Part shown: piece by piece, positions 1 to 8,219 of the stretch
Layout: each line of letters opens with the position of its first letter
Numbering within the stretch: position 1 is the first letter of the stretch
Assembly: GCF_000980885.2 (NCBI RefSeq)
Contig: NZ_LBDA02000028.1
Coordinates: 1 to 64,000, forward strand
DNA: 64,000 nucleotides
Direction: 5' to 3'
DNA from: Streptomyces malaysiense
GTDB taxonomy: Bacteria > Actinomycetota > Actinomycetes > Streptomycetales > Streptomycetaceae
Translations under genes and position numbers: made by a program
The notes under the pieces: model-generated
The model's database searches: none
What the model was told of the DNA's origin: nothing
Seen by the model: the letters and a program-made list of their open reading frames with translations, nothing else

Positions 1-31
1 CAGGGGCGGGGCCGTGCGCGGGCGCCGGGGG

Positions 32-595
32 TCACGCGCGGGTGAGGGCGGCCGCCCGGCGCCGGTGGCGGGCCACCCGCTCCCGGTTGCCGCAGACCTC
101 GCTGGAGCACCAGCGCCGGCGGCGTCCCCGGGAGGTGTCGAGGTAGAGGAGCGGGCAGTTGTCCCCCTCGCACTCGCGAAGGGCGGCCCGCGCGACCGGG
201 TCGGTGAGCAGTTCCACGGCGTCCCGGGCCAGGAGCGCGAGCAGTGCGGCGGGTCCGGGCGGCGCGACCAGCTCGCGGACGAGCAGCCCGTCGCCACGCC
301 GTACGGCACGGGGCACCGGCGGCGTCCCCCGGGCCACCTCGTTCACCCGCCCGAGCGCCCTCCCGTAGGACACCGGCCCACCGCCGGGCCGCACCAGCTT
401 CCCTATGTCCTCGCGCACTTCCCTGAACCGCGCGACCCAGGTCCCGTCGGCGTGCCCGAGCCCCGTACCGGCCGGCACCAGCCCGGCCTCCTCGATCCAG
501 CCGCACAACGCCCCGACGGAGTCCAGCCGTTCACCTGGATGGCCGGTCGCCAACAGGTCCAGACAAACCCGTCCGGCATCGAACCGCAGCGCCAT
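32..595 (-). CDS. CGNR zinc-finger / ABATE-domain regulator
   Basis: The 187-residue product starts at ATG 595 (MALRFDAGR), since the longer frame upstream runs into the oxidoreductase gene. The N-terminal half resembles the ABATE domain (RFDAGRVCLDLLATG). The C-terminus is a clear CGNR zinc finger: Cys in ECEGDNC, then DTSRGRRRRWCSSEVCGNR followed by Arg-rich residues. Family members are thought to be DNA-binding transcription regulators; no target is known from sequence. It lies 106 nt downstream of the flavin oxidoreductase gene on the same strand and could be co-transcribed with it. The family assignment is firm, the function inferred. Confidence 0.85.
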   Translation of the reverse strand: MALRFDAGRVCLDLLATGHPGERLDSVGALCGWIEEAGLVPAGTGLGHADGTWVARFREVREDIGKLVRPGGGPVSYGRALGRVNEVARGTPPVPRAVRRGDGLLVRELVAPPGPAALLALLARDAVELLTDPVARAALRECEGDNCPLLYLDTSRGRRRRWCSSEVCGNRERVARHRRRAAALTRA

Positions 596-701
596 GTGCC
601 TGTCACCGCCTAGGCATACGGGGAGTCGTACAGACCGCCTCCCTCCCACAGTGCCCGCCCGGACGCCTCCCCGGAACCCCTCGCACCGGGGGCGGTCGCG
701 C

Positions 702-2114
702 TCAGGCCGGCGGGATGTTCTGGTTGGCCCGGAAGAAGTTGTCCGGATCGTAGGTGTGTTTGACCTCGGCCAGCCGGTCGTAGTTGCCGCGGTAGGTCGC
801 CCGTACCCGGTCGCCGGCCTCCTCCTGGCCCAGGAAGTTGAGGTAGCCGCCGCCCATGGAGTGGGGGTGCAGGTCGCTCCAGTAGTCGACGCACCAGCGG
901 CGGATCGGCTCGGCGTTGGCGGGGTCCGGGTCGATGCCCGCGATGACACCGGACCACAGGGCGTCCCGGTAGGCCCAGGCCGTCTCGTCGGGGCCTGCCT
1001 GGTGGGCCGCTCCGTCCACCGGGTAGAGGTGCATGGTGGACAGGCCGGTGGGGAGGTTCCGGCCGTACTCCGCGTGCACGGCGACGGCGTCGTCGGAGAT
1101 GGCGTCGAAGAAGTCCCCGCGCCAGTACCACTGGAGCCCTCTGGGCAGCAGCTGGTCGAACATGGTCTGGAGGGCGGGGTAGGGCATGACCGTGGCGAAG
1201 TGGAAGGCGGGCGGCCCGGCGTCGGCCACCGCGGCGACGGCCTTCTCCAGCCGCTGCTGTTCCTCTTCCACCGGTGCCCCGGGGCGCGTCGGGGTGTGGC
1301 ACCACACCACGCCGCACACCTTCTCGCCGTGCAGCGGCTCGGGGAACGGCGGGCCGGGCGGGACGGTCAGCAGCGCGAAGAACCCGCTCAGCTCCCGCGG
1401 CGCGGCGGGCAGGAACTCCCGGTACCAGCTCAGCACTTCACGTACCCGGTCGACCGGCCACAGCGTGATCGCGACCCCGACGGCGTCCACCGGGTGCAGC
1501 CGGAAGGCGAAGGAGGTGACGACACCGAAGTTGCCGCCGCCGCCCCTCAGCGCCCAGAACAGATCGGGGTGCTGGTCGGCGGACGCGGTGACGAAGCTCC
1601 CGTCGGCGAGCACGACGTCCGCGGAGAGCAGGCTGTCGATGGTCAGACCGTAGCGGCGGGTGAGATGACCGTGCCCACCGCCGAGGGTGAGCCCGCCGAC
1701 CCCGGTGGTCGACATGATCCCCGAGGGCACTCCCAGCCCGAAGGTGTGCGCCGCGTGGTCGAGATCGCCGAGCAGGCTCCCCCCGCCGACCCGGGCAGTC
1801 CGGGCCTCCGGCTCCACGTGCACCCAGCGCATGGGCGCCAGATCGAGGGTGAGCGCACCGTCCACCAGGCACAGCCCCGGCCCGCTGTGCCCGCCCCCGC
1901 GTACGGCCGTCGCCACGCCGTTGTCCCGCGCGAACGCGAGCACGGTCCGTACGTCCGCCACGTCCGCGCACCGCGCGAACGCGGCCGGCCGCCGGTCGAT
2001 CATGGCGTTGTAGATGCCGCGGGCCTGGTCGTACCCGGGATCCCCCGGTCCTGTGACGCCTCCTCGCAGAGCCCCCCGCAGAATGTCCAGAGCGGTCTCG
2101 TCGATGACGCTCAT
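702..2114 (-). CDS. FAD-binding (berberine-bridge-like) oxidoreductase
   Basis: The 470-residue product starts at ATG 2114 (MSVIDETALD) with a GAGGTG Shine-Dalgarno sequence just upstream; an in-frame Met 26 codons earlier lacks one. The PCMH-type FAD fold shows RGGGHSGPG, whose His is the usual 8-alpha-histidyl FAD attachment site. It continues with GLTLGGGHGHLTRRYGL and GGGGNFGVVTSF. The second (Cys) flavin attachment of true berberine-bridge enzymes is absent (LGVPSGIMSTTG), so a single covalent bond is expected. The C-terminus FFRANQNIPPA is the BBE signature. Such enzymes oxidise sugars or secondary metabolites; the substrate is unknown. It is not within a recognisable biosynthetic cluster. 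Confidence 0.92.
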   Translation of the reverse strand: MSVIDETALDILRGALRGGVTGPGDPGYDQARGIYNAMIDRRPAAFARCADVADVRTVLAFARDNGVATAVRGGGHSGPGLCLVDGALTLDLAPMRWVHVEPEARTARVGGGSLLGDLDHAAHTFGLGVPSGIMSTTGVGGLTLGGGHGHLTRRYGLTIDSLLSADVVLADGSFVTASADQHPDLFWALRGGGGNFGVVTSFAFRLHPVDAVGVAITLWPVDRVREVLSWYREFLPAAPRELSGFFALLTVPPGPPFPEPLHGEKVCGVVWCHTPTRPGAPVEEEQQRLEKAVAAVADAGPPAFHFATVMPYPALQTMFDQLLPRGLQWYWRGDFFDAISDDAVAVHAEYGRNLPTGLSTMHLYPVDGAAHQAGPDETAWAYRDALWSGVIAGIDPDPANAEPIRRWCVDYWSDLHPHSMGGGYLNFLGQEEAGDRVRATYRGNYDRLAEVKHTYDPDNFFRANQNIPPA

Positions 2115-2300
2115 GGCCGAACACCTCGGTTCGCACAACGGAACCCCTGCCAACGCCGCAAATATTGTCCGTCCGGGGAGCGGCTCTTGCACGCCGGGGC
2201 GGGGCGGGCCTCGGGAGGGGCGCGCCGGCGATCACCGCAGCGGCCCGCCGCGGCGCACTCGCGCGGCGGGGACTGATCGGACCCGCGTGCCGGCGGCCGC

Positions 2301-2429
2301 TCAGTGGCCTCGTACGACCATCCACAGCAGGACCAGCAGCGCCGTCAGCAAGGACATACCGATCATGCCGTACGCGAGCGACATCGAGGTCTTGTTCCCC
2401 GTGTCGTCGCCGCCCTTCATGGAGTTCAT
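2301..2429 (-). CDS. Small single-pass membrane protein
   Basis: This 42-residue ORF starts at ATG 2429 with a GAGGGGG Shine-Dalgarno about 8 nt upstream. The polar N-terminus MNSMKGGDDTGNKTS is followed by one hydrophobic segment (about residues 18–38, LAYGMIGMSLLTALLVLLWMVV) and a short basic tail RGH. The layout predicts a tail-anchored or single-span membrane peptide. No family is recognised and no function is claimed. The good ribosome site, hydrophobic pattern and high third-position GC argue that it is real. It stands alone, divergent from the methyltransferase gene. Confidence 0.6.
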   Translation of the reverse strand: MNSMKGGDDTGNKTSMSLAYGMIGMSLLTALLVLLWMVVRGH

Positions 2430-2515
2430 CGACAATCCCCCTCGTATGACGATGTGACACAAAACCCTAACGCCCGGACGCACGGCGGCGGCAGGGGGAG
2501 CCGTAGATTCTGGGC

Positions 2516-3331
2516 ATGACAGACAGCACCGTGCAGGAAGATTTTCTCCGGGCCTTCCACGCCGTGCGGCCCGCCGTGACCGCCGAGGCGTTCGGGCGGG
2601 GCCGGGGGCCGGACGGACGGTCCAGTTACGAGCTTCTGCGTGACCGGGTCGCCGGGCACCGGCGGGTGCTCGATCTCGGTTGCGGGGACGGGCTGTTGCT
2701 CGAACTGCTCGCGCGGGACGGCGGCAGACAGCTCGCCGGGGTGGATCTGTCGCCCCAGTCGCTGGCCCTCGCGCGGCGGCGGCCGGCCCTCTCCGCGGCG
2801 CGGCTGCACACCGGGCGGGCGCAGGAACTGCCCTTCGCCGAAGGGAGTTTCGATGCCTGCGTCTCCCATCTCGCGCTGATGCTCATGGGCGACATCGAGC
2901 AGGTCGCGGCCGAGGTGGCGCGGGTGCTGGTACCCGGTGGGGTGCTCGCCTGCGTGCTGGGCGGCGGGGCCGTCGGCGGGGAGGCGTACGAGCGGTTCGT
3001 CGGGCTGTTGCGGCGCGCGGGCGAGCGAACCACCGCGCGCATCCCCGCGCTGGGGGACAGGCGGATGCGCGATCGGGAGGGTTTCGAGGAGATTCTTCGG
3101 CCGGTGGGATTCGAGGATGTCGAGTGGGAGACCGTGCCGATCGACATCGGGGGGACACCGGAGCAGGTGTGGGACTCCGTGTCCGGGCTCTACGATCTCG
3201 CGCCGATGGAGGAGCGGGCCGTCGCCCGGCTCCGTCGGGACTTCTTCGCCGATGTCGCGGACCTGGTCACGCCGGAGGGCCTGGTGCCCTGCGGGTTCGA
3301 GGTGCGCCTCGCCTCGGCGCGGATCGCCTGA
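2516..3331 (+). CDS. Class I SAM-dependent methyltransferase
   Basis: The 271-residue product has the Rossmann methyltransferase core. Motif I is VLDLGCGDGLLLELLARDG (about residues 50–68), then an acidic GVDLSPQSLALAR (motif II), ELPFAEGSFDACVSHLALM (motif III) and EVARVLVPGGVLACVLGGG. This matches the Methyltransf_11 family (UbiE/COQ5-like small-molecule methyltransferases). The C-terminal ~110 residues form a variable cap that probably sets the substrate, which cannot be deduced. It appears to be a single-gene unit, divergent from the small membrane protein gene. Confidence 0.88.
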   Translation: MTDSTVQEDFLRAFHAVRPAVTAEAFGRGRGPDGRSSYELLRDRVAGHRRVLDLGCGDGLLLELLARDGGRQLAGVDLSPQSLALARRRPALSAARLHTGRAQELPFAEGSFDACVSHLALMLMGDIEQVAAEVARVLVPGGVLACVLGGGAVGGEAYERFVGLLRRAGERTTARIPALGDRRMRDREGFEEILRPVGFEDVEWETVPIDIGGTPEQVWDSVSGLYDLAPMEERAVARLRRDFFADVADLVTPEGLVPCGFEVRLASARIA

Positions 3332-3340
3332 CCGGCTCCC

Positions 3341-3649
3341 TCACACCGCTCCCGCGGCGGTCAGGTGGCCGACGGTCTCGGCATGCGGGCCGGCCGGCGC
3401 CCATTCGAGGGGCGTACGGCCCGTGCCGTGATCCTCATGGAGCTCCGGGTCGGCGCCGTGGACCGGCGACGCGCTCACCGTCTCGGCGTGTCCCCAGCAC
3501 GCGGCCGCGCACAACGGCGTCCCCTCCGCCCGCGGCCCGGCGCTCTCGGTGTCGGGACGGGCCCCGGCCGCCAGGAGGAGCAGGACGATCTCGGCGTCGC
3601 CGCTCACGGACGCCGTGCCGCGCGTACGGCGAAGGCCCCGCCGCATCAC
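3341..3649 (-). pseudogene. Ankyrin-repeat remnant
   Basis: A minus-strand reading frame of about 100 codons encodes two to three ankyrin-like units (GDAEIVLLLLAAGARPDTES, GTPLCAAACWGHAETVS, GRTPLEWAPAGPHAETVGHL). Its only start codons (GTG 3649, ATG 3646) lie in the 5-nt loop of the tmRNA terminator hairpin. No ribosome site or promoter is visible. The frame looks like the 3' part of an ankyrin protein gene cut off by the ssrA locus, perhaps after recombination at the tmRNA 3' end. It may be untranslated. A small live ankyrin protein is the alternative, judged less likely. Confidence 0.45.
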
Positions 3650-3666
3650 GCGGCGGGGCCTTCGCC
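3628..3666 (-). terminator. Rho-independent-like terminator of ssrA
   Basis: This is a perfect 17-bp inverted repeat (3628–3644 with 3650–3666) around a 5-nt loop. It begins about 28 nt past the mature 3' end of tmRNA in the minus direction. No strong U-tract follows, which is common in high-GC actinomycetes. Confidence 0.8.
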
Positions 3667-3694
3667 CACATGGGGTTACCCCCGAGGGGGTTCG

Positions 3695-4060
3695 TGGAGA
3701 TGGCGGGAATCGAACCCGCGTCCAACGGTGCGGAATCAGGGCTTCTCCGTGCGCAGTCCGCTGTGATTTTCTCAGCCCCGGCGATCACGCGAACAAGTCG
3801 CCGACGGGCTCAGTCACTGTTTGATTTCCCTCTTCACCCCGTGACCGGGATCAAGGTTTAGTCCCCTAGCTGATGCCAGGATCCGGGTCGGGAACAGCCC
3901 CGGGCTGACACTTCGCAAGTCGCTACTTAGGCAGCGAGGGCGAAGGAATCGCGCTTGGTGTTGGCGATTATTGGTTTCGGCCTGTGGTTTACGAGATCAT
4001 GGCCGCTTCCTCGACACGCTTCCCCTGCTTCGACAGCCGCTGTCGAAACCGATCATCCCC
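3695..4060 (-). ncRNA. ssrA: Transfer-messenger RNA (tmRNA)
   Basis: The molecule rescues stalled ribosomes with SmpB. The 5' end GGGGATGATCGGTTTCGACAG (from 4060) pairs with CATCTCC at 3696–3702 to give a 7-bp acceptor stem containing the G3-U70 pair that specifies alanine. A T-arm (GGTTCGATTCCCGCC) precedes the 3' end. The genome continues ACGA rather than ACCA, so CCA is probably added after transcription. The tag frame at 3930–3965 reads ANTKRDSFALAA, followed by a TAA at 3927–3929. The hydrophobic LAA end is the usual ClpXP-type degron. The gene lies 92 nt downstream of smpB, the usual actinobacterial arrangement. Confidence 0.97.
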
Positions 4061-4152
4061 ATGTTGTTTTTTCAAGGTGCGCACAGGACTCGCGCCCCAT
4101 GCTGCCGCCATCGTACGGGAACAACGCGGCTCGGTGCCACCGTATTCCCGGG

Positions 4153-4707
4153 CTACACGCCGCGCTGCCTGCGCTTCGCGGCCGCGATGGCACGGTCCGA
4201 CTCGCGCCGGTCCTGCTTCTCCCGCAGGGTCTGCCGCTTGTCGTACTCCTTCTTGCCCCGGGCGAGCGCGATCTCGGCCTTCGCGCGGCCGTCCCGGAAG
4301 TACAGGGCGAGCGGCACGATGGTGTGACCCGTCTCCTGGGCCTTGGACTCCAGCTTGTCGATCTCCTCGCGGTGCAGCAGCAGCTTGCGCTTGCGGCGCG
4401 CGGAGTGGTTGGTCCAGCTCCCCTGGTGGTACTCGGGGATGTGGGCGTTGTGCAGCCACGCCTCGCCCCGGTCGATCTGGACGAAGCCGTCTGTCAGCGA
4501 GGTCCGGCCCTCGCGCAGCGACTTGACCTCGGTGCCGGTGAGCACGAGCCCGGCCTCGTAGGTGTCGATGATCGCGTAGTCGTGCCGGGCCTTCTTGTTC
4601 TGGGCGACGATCTTGCGCTTGCCGCCCTTCTCGCCGTCCCTGGCCTTGCCCGCCCCGCCGCCCTGCTTGGGCTGGGACTCCTTGGGTACGTACATTCCCT
4701 TGCTCAT
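4153..4707 (-). CDS. smpB: SsrA-binding protein SmpB
   Basis: SmpB binds the tRNA-like part of tmRNA and carries it to stalled ribosomes. The 184-residue product shows the family core [35 protein letters not shown], the [10 protein letters not shown] block, and the basic C-terminal tail ([20 protein letters not shown]...KRRQRGV) that enters the decoding centre. I chose ATG 4707 ([10 protein letters not shown]); an ATG four codons upstream and one four codons downstream are possible. The N-terminal ~30-residue Gly/Lys-rich extension is usual for streptomycetes. The gene is followed directly by its RNA partner. Confidence 0.96.
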   Translation of the reverse strand: MSKGMYVPKESQPKQGGGAGKARDGEKGGKRKIVAQNKKARHDYAIIDTYEAGLVLTGTEVKSLREGRTSLTDGFVQIDRGEAWLHNAHIPEYHQGSWTNHSARRKRKLLLHREEIDKLESKAQETGHTIVPLALYFRDGRAKAEIALARGKKEYDKRQTLREKQDRRESDRAIAAAKRRQRGV

Positions 4708-4752
4708 AGTGCCGTCCATTTTCGCACTACGCGGGGGGCTCCCGGCCAGCCT

Positions 4753-5919
4753 TTAATCGGCGTCGCCCAGGCCGGTGAGAACGGTCTCGGCGCGTTGCAG
4801 GACGCCGTCCCCGGCCTCCAGGTCGGGCGTGATGCCCCGGCCGTCGACCGCGTGCCCGGACGGGGTGCGGTAGTGGCCGACGGTCAGCTCGGCCACCGAG
4901 CCGCCGGGGAGTTCCGTCGGCATCTGGATGGAGCCCTTGCCGAAGGTGCGGGAGCCGATCACGACCGCGCGGCCCCGGTCCTGGAGGGCGCCGGTGAGCA
5001 GTTCGGCCGCGCTCATGGTGCCGCCGTCGACCAGGGCGACCAGCGGGCGGCCGGTGTCCCCGCCGGTCGTGGCGCGCAGGGCGCGCTGGGCACCGCCGAC
5101 GTCGTAGGTGGCGACCACGCCGCCGTCGAGGAAGGCGGAGGCGGTGGCCACCGCCTCGGTGACCAGGCCGCCGGAGTTGCCGCGCAGGTCCAGGACGATC
5201 CCGTCGCCGGCCGGGGCGGCCCGCAGGGCCTCGCGGACCTGGGCACCGGTGCCCTTGGTGAAGGCGGCGATCCTGATCAGGGTGGCCCGCGCGGACAGCC
5301 GGCGGACGCTGACCGGGTCGGTGGACAGGGTCGCCCGGCGCAGGGTCTCGGACCAGGCGCGGGTGCCGCGCTGGAGGCCGAGCGTGACGGCCGTACCGGC
5401 GGGCGCGTCGTCGGCGTCGCCACGCAGCCGGGCGACCACCTCGGTGACCGGGAGGCCGTCGGCGCGGGCGCCGTCGACGCTGCGCAGCCGGTCGCCGGAG
5501 CGGATGCCGGCCGCCGCGGCGGGCGAGCCGGGCCGCACCCCGGTGATCTCGATCCGGCCGTCCGGTCCGCGCGCCGCCAGGAGACCGACGCCGGTGTAGC
5601 GGCCGTCGAGGGAGTCCTGGAACTCCTGGTACTCGCCCTCGGAGTAGACGGCGCCCCAGCGGTCGCCGCTGCGGCTGACGGCCCGCTCGGCGGCCTCCAT
5701 CGGGGACGTGCCCTCGGCCATCGCGCGGGCGGCGGCCTCCCGTACGTCCTCGTCGTGTAAGGCGCCCACGGGCACGGCCGCCGTACTGCGCGCCGTGTGA
5801 CCGGAGTCCGGGAAGGCCCCGGTGACCGCTCCGGCGGCGAGGACTCCGGCGAAGACCAAGGTCAGCGCGGCCCCTTGGCGGGCGCGGTGGGGCGGACAGA
5901 GCGGGTCGCGGCCGGACAT
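4753..5919 (-). CDS. S41-family C-terminal processing peptidase
   Basis: The 388-residue secreted or membrane-tethered protease has an N-terminal hydrophobic segment (residues 17–35), a PDZ domain (about 107–187) and a C-terminal S41 domain. The catalytic dyad is Ser303 in GGTMSAAE and Lys328 in FGKG; DLRGNSGG (244–251) is the usual substrate-groove motif. Ctp proteases trim envelope proteins near their C-termini. The gene lies between ftsX and smpB on the same strand, 34 nt before the smpB frame opens and 67 nt after ftsX, so it probably belongs to the ftsEX transcript. Leu54 is encoded by TTA, the rare leucine codon read by the bldA tRNA. Confidence 0.93.
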   Translation of the reverse strand: MSGRDPLCPPHRARQGAALTLVFAGVLAAGAVTGAFPDSGHTARSTAAVPVGALHDEDVREAAARAMAEGTSPMEAAERAVSRSGDRWGAVYSEGEYQEFQDSLDGRYTGVGLLAARGPDGRIEITGVRPGSPAAAAGIRSGDRLRSVDGARADGLPVTEVVARLRGDADDAPAGTAVTLGLQRGTRAWSETLRRATLSTDPVSVRRLSARATLIRIAAFTKGTGAQVREALRAAPAGDGIVLDLRGNSGGLVTEAVATASAFLDGGVVATYDVGGAQRALRATTGGDTGRPLVALVDGGTMSAAELLTGALQDRGRAVVIGSRTFGKGSIQMPTELPGGSVAELTVGHYRTPSGHAVDGRGITPDLEAGDGVLQRAETVLTGLGDAD

Positions 5920-5986
5920 GGCGGTGAGTCTAGGACAACGGGCCCGGTGTCACGGCCCGTTGTCCTCACCGCCGTCTTGGTATGCG

Positions 5987-6904
5987 TCACACCTTCAGGT
6001 ACTTGCGCAACGCGAAGAACGCGGCCAGGGACGGCATCAGCACACTGGTCGCGAGGATCAGCGGCAGCTTGGTCAGCACCGAGTCCCAGCCGACGAAGTT
6101 GATCAGGGTCAGCTTGTGGGACAGGTCCATGCCGTGGTCGATGGTGAAGTACCGGCCGACCACCAGGAAGACGCAGGCGAGTCCGCCGCCGATGAGCCCG
6201 GCGACCGCGGCCTCGGCGATGAACGGCGCCTGGATGTAGAAGCCGGAGGCGCCGACCAGGCGCATGATCCCGGTCTCACGCCGACGGCTGAACGCCGACA
6301 CGCGCACGGTGTTGACGATCAGCAGCAGCGCCACGAACAGCATGAGCGCCATCACGCCGAGCGCGCCCCGGTTCATCAGGTTCAGCAGCTGGAAGAGGTT
6401 GTCCAGGATGCCCTTCTGATCCTGCACCGACTGCACGCCGTCCCGCCCGTTGAACGCGGTCGCGACCACCTGGTACTTCTGCGGGTCCTTGAGCTTGATC
6501 CGGTACGACTCCTGCATCTGGTCCGGCGTGAGCGAGCCGGCCAGCGGGGAGTTTCCGAACTGCTGCTTGTAGTGCTTGTACGCCTCGTCCTGCGACTCGT
6601 ACGACACCTTCTCGACGATCGGCATCTTGTGCAGGTCGGAGAGGATCTGCTTCTTCTGGTCGTCGGTGACGGCGCCCTTGGCGCAGTGCACGTCCTGCTC
6701 GGCGTCGTGCTTGTTGCACAGGAAGATCGAGACGTTGACCTTGTCGTACCAGTAGCCCTTCATGGTGCTCACCTGGTCGCTCATCAGCAGGGAGCCGCCG
6801 AAGAGGGCCAGGGACAGGGCGACGGAGACGATGACCGCGAAGGTCATCGTGAGGTTGCGGCGGAGACCGACACCGATCTCCGACAGGACGAACTGGGGGC
6901 GCAT
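5987..6904 (-). CDS. ftsX: Cell-division permease-like protein FtsX
   Basis: The 305-residue integral membrane partner of FtsE transmits ATPase action across the membrane to peptidoglycan hydrolases. It has one N-terminal membrane segment (about 20–42), a large extracellular domain (43–170) holding the Cys pair in FLCNKHDAEQDVHCAKG, and three C-terminal membrane segments. The last region carries the FtsX/MacB-like motif SRRRETGIMRLVGASGFYIQ and ends ALRKYLKV. It lies 82 nt downstream of the ftsE stop-to-start junction in the same direction. No hydrolase gene is adjacent, so the partner must be elsewhere. Confidence 0.96.
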   Translation of the reverse strand: MRPQFVLSEIGVGLRRNLTMTFAVIVSVALSLALFGGSLLMSDQVSTMKGYWYDKVNVSIFLCNKHDAEQDVHCAKGAVTDDQKKQILSDLHKMPIVEKVSYESQDEAYKHYKQQFGNSPLAGSLTPDQMQESYRIKLKDPQKYQVVATAFNGRDGVQSVQDQKGILDNLFQLLNLMNRGALGVMALMLFVALLLIVNTVRVSAFSRRRETGIMRLVGASGFYIQAPFIAEAAVAGLIGGGLACVFLVVGRYFTIDHGMDLSHKLTLINFVGWDSVLTKLPLILATSVLMPSLAAFFALRKYLKV

Positions 6905-6947
6905 GGCGTCGGGTTGTGCCTTTCCGTGGACGAACTGGGGCGCGGAA

Positions 6948-7637
6948 TCAGTGCTGGTAGCCGTAGACGCCGCGGGTCTGGTCGCGGACGAGGCGGCCCT
7001 TCTCCAGCTCGATGACGCGCTTGCGCATCTGGTCCACGATGTTCTGGTCGTGCGTCGCCATGATGACGGTGGTGCCCGTCCGGTTGATCCGGTCGAGGAG
7101 CTTCATGATGCCGACGGAGGTCTGCGGGTCGAGGTTGCCGGTGGGCTCGTCGGCGATCAGCAGCTTGGGCCGGTTGACGAACGCGCGCGCGATGGCCACC
7201 CGCTGCTGCTCACCGCCGGACAGCTCGCCGGGCCTGCGGTCCTCCTTGCCGCCGAGGCCGACGAGGTCGAGCACCTGGGGCACGGACTTGCGGATCTCCC
7301 CGCGGGACTTGCCGATCACCTCCTGCGCGAAGGCCACGTTCTCGGCGACCGTCTTGTTGGGCAGCAGGCGGAAGTCCTGGAACACGGTCCCCAGCTGGCG
7401 GCGCATCTGCGGCACCTTCCAGTTGGAGAGACGGGCGAGGTCCTTGCCCAGCACGTGCACCTGACCGTGGCTGCATCGCTCCTCGCGGAGGATCAGCCGC
7501 AGGAAGGTGGACTTTCCGGAGCCGGAGGACCCCACGAGGAAGACGAACTCGCCCTTTTCCACTTCCAGGGAGACATCCCTGAGTGCGGGACGGGTCTGCT
7601 TGGGGTAGACCTTGGAGACATTGTCGAATCGGATCAC
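6948..7637 (-). CDS. ftsE: Cell-division ATP-binding protein FtsE
   Basis: The 229-residue ABC ATPase works with FtsX. It shows Walker [10 protein letters not shown] (36–44), signature LSGGEQQR, Walker [14 protein letters not shown] and the H-loop MATHDQ. GTG 7637 ([12 protein letters not shown]) is chosen because family members begin exactly here. The frame stays open far upstream, but that extension is non-homologous and low in coding signal. No strong ribosome site is seen, so a leaderless or weak start is possible. It is first in the minus-strand block ftsE–ftsX–protease–smpB–ssrA. Confidence 0.95.
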   Translation of the reverse strand: MIRFDNVSKVYPKQTRPALRDVSLEVEKGEFVFLVGSSGSGKSTFLRLILREERCSHGQVHVLGKDLARLSNWKVPQMRRQLGTVFQDFRLLPNKTVAENVAFAQEVIGKSRGEIRKSVPQVLDLVGLGGKEDRRPGELSGGEQQRVAIARAFVNRPKLLIADEPTGNLDPQTSVGIMKLLDRINRTGTTVIMATHDQNIVDQMRKRVIELEKGRLVRDQTRGVYGYQH

Positions 7638-7916
7638 GGATGCACCACGGGTCGCCGGGGGTAGATGAGCGTGACCATACGCGAACCGGGTGTGCAAGCG
7701 CAGGCGCAGGCTGAGGTTGGGCAAGACTTGTACGCTTTTGCACCGGTCACCGGTCACCGGTCCGGACGGGGAGCCGGGCGCGGCGGCGGCCTTTTCGGGT
7801 GCCGCGGCACGGGCCCCGCGCACGGCGCGGCGGAAACTGGCACAGTGGGAGGGGAACGTTCCCGTTCCTGTGAGCGTTGTACGAAGTGATACGGCCGGTG
7901 CGAGGAGGGCGAGCGC

Positions 7917-8108
7917 ATGACGTACGACCGGTTGGTGTGCGCGAACTGCGCGGCGCCCGTGAGCGAGGGCCGGTGCCCGGTGTGCCGTGCCAACCGCGAG
8001 CGTCTCCAGCAGGAGGGCTTCCTGGGCGGGATCAACCCGATGGCGCTGATCGCACTGCTGGCGGTGCTGATCGCCGCGGTGGCGCTGCTGGCCCATCAGA
8101 CGGCCTGA
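7917..8108 (+). CDS. Zinc-ribbon small membrane protein
   Basis: The 63-residue protein has an N-terminal zinc-ribbon-like motif of two Cys pairs (CANC at 8–11 and CPVC at 20–23). A short basic linker and a single C-terminal membrane segment (about 43–60, [18 protein letters not shown]) follow. The ribbon should face the cytoplasm. The start ATG 7917 follows GAGGGCGAGCGC. It is divergent from ftsE. I recall similar short proteins conserved next to ftsE in streptomycetes, but no function is known to me. A hairpin terminator follows at 8149. Confidence 0.75.
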   Translation: MTYDRLVCANCAAPVSEGRCPVCRANRERLQQEGFLGGINPMALIALLAVLIAAVALLAHQTA

Positions 8109-8148
8109 CCAGGTAAGAAGCGGCCGAGAAAAGCCTCAGAAACCCGTC

Positions 8149-8176
8149 AGGGCCCGGAGCGGATGCTCCGGGCCCT
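8149..8176. terminator. Convergent hairpin terminator
   Basis: A perfect 12-bp inverted repeat (8149–8160 with 8165–8176) with a 4-nt loop lies between the plus-strand zinc-ribbon gene and the minus-strand LAETG wall-protein gene. It could serve both. Confidence 0.7.
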
Positions 8177-8219
8177 TGTGCGTACGCCGGGTGCGCGGGC
8201 GGCTACCGCCCGGTCACCG

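Noticed and set aside
3695..3745. tRNA-like T-arm and acceptor
   Set aside because: It belongs to the 3' part of tmRNA; the 5' partner lies at 4054–4060.
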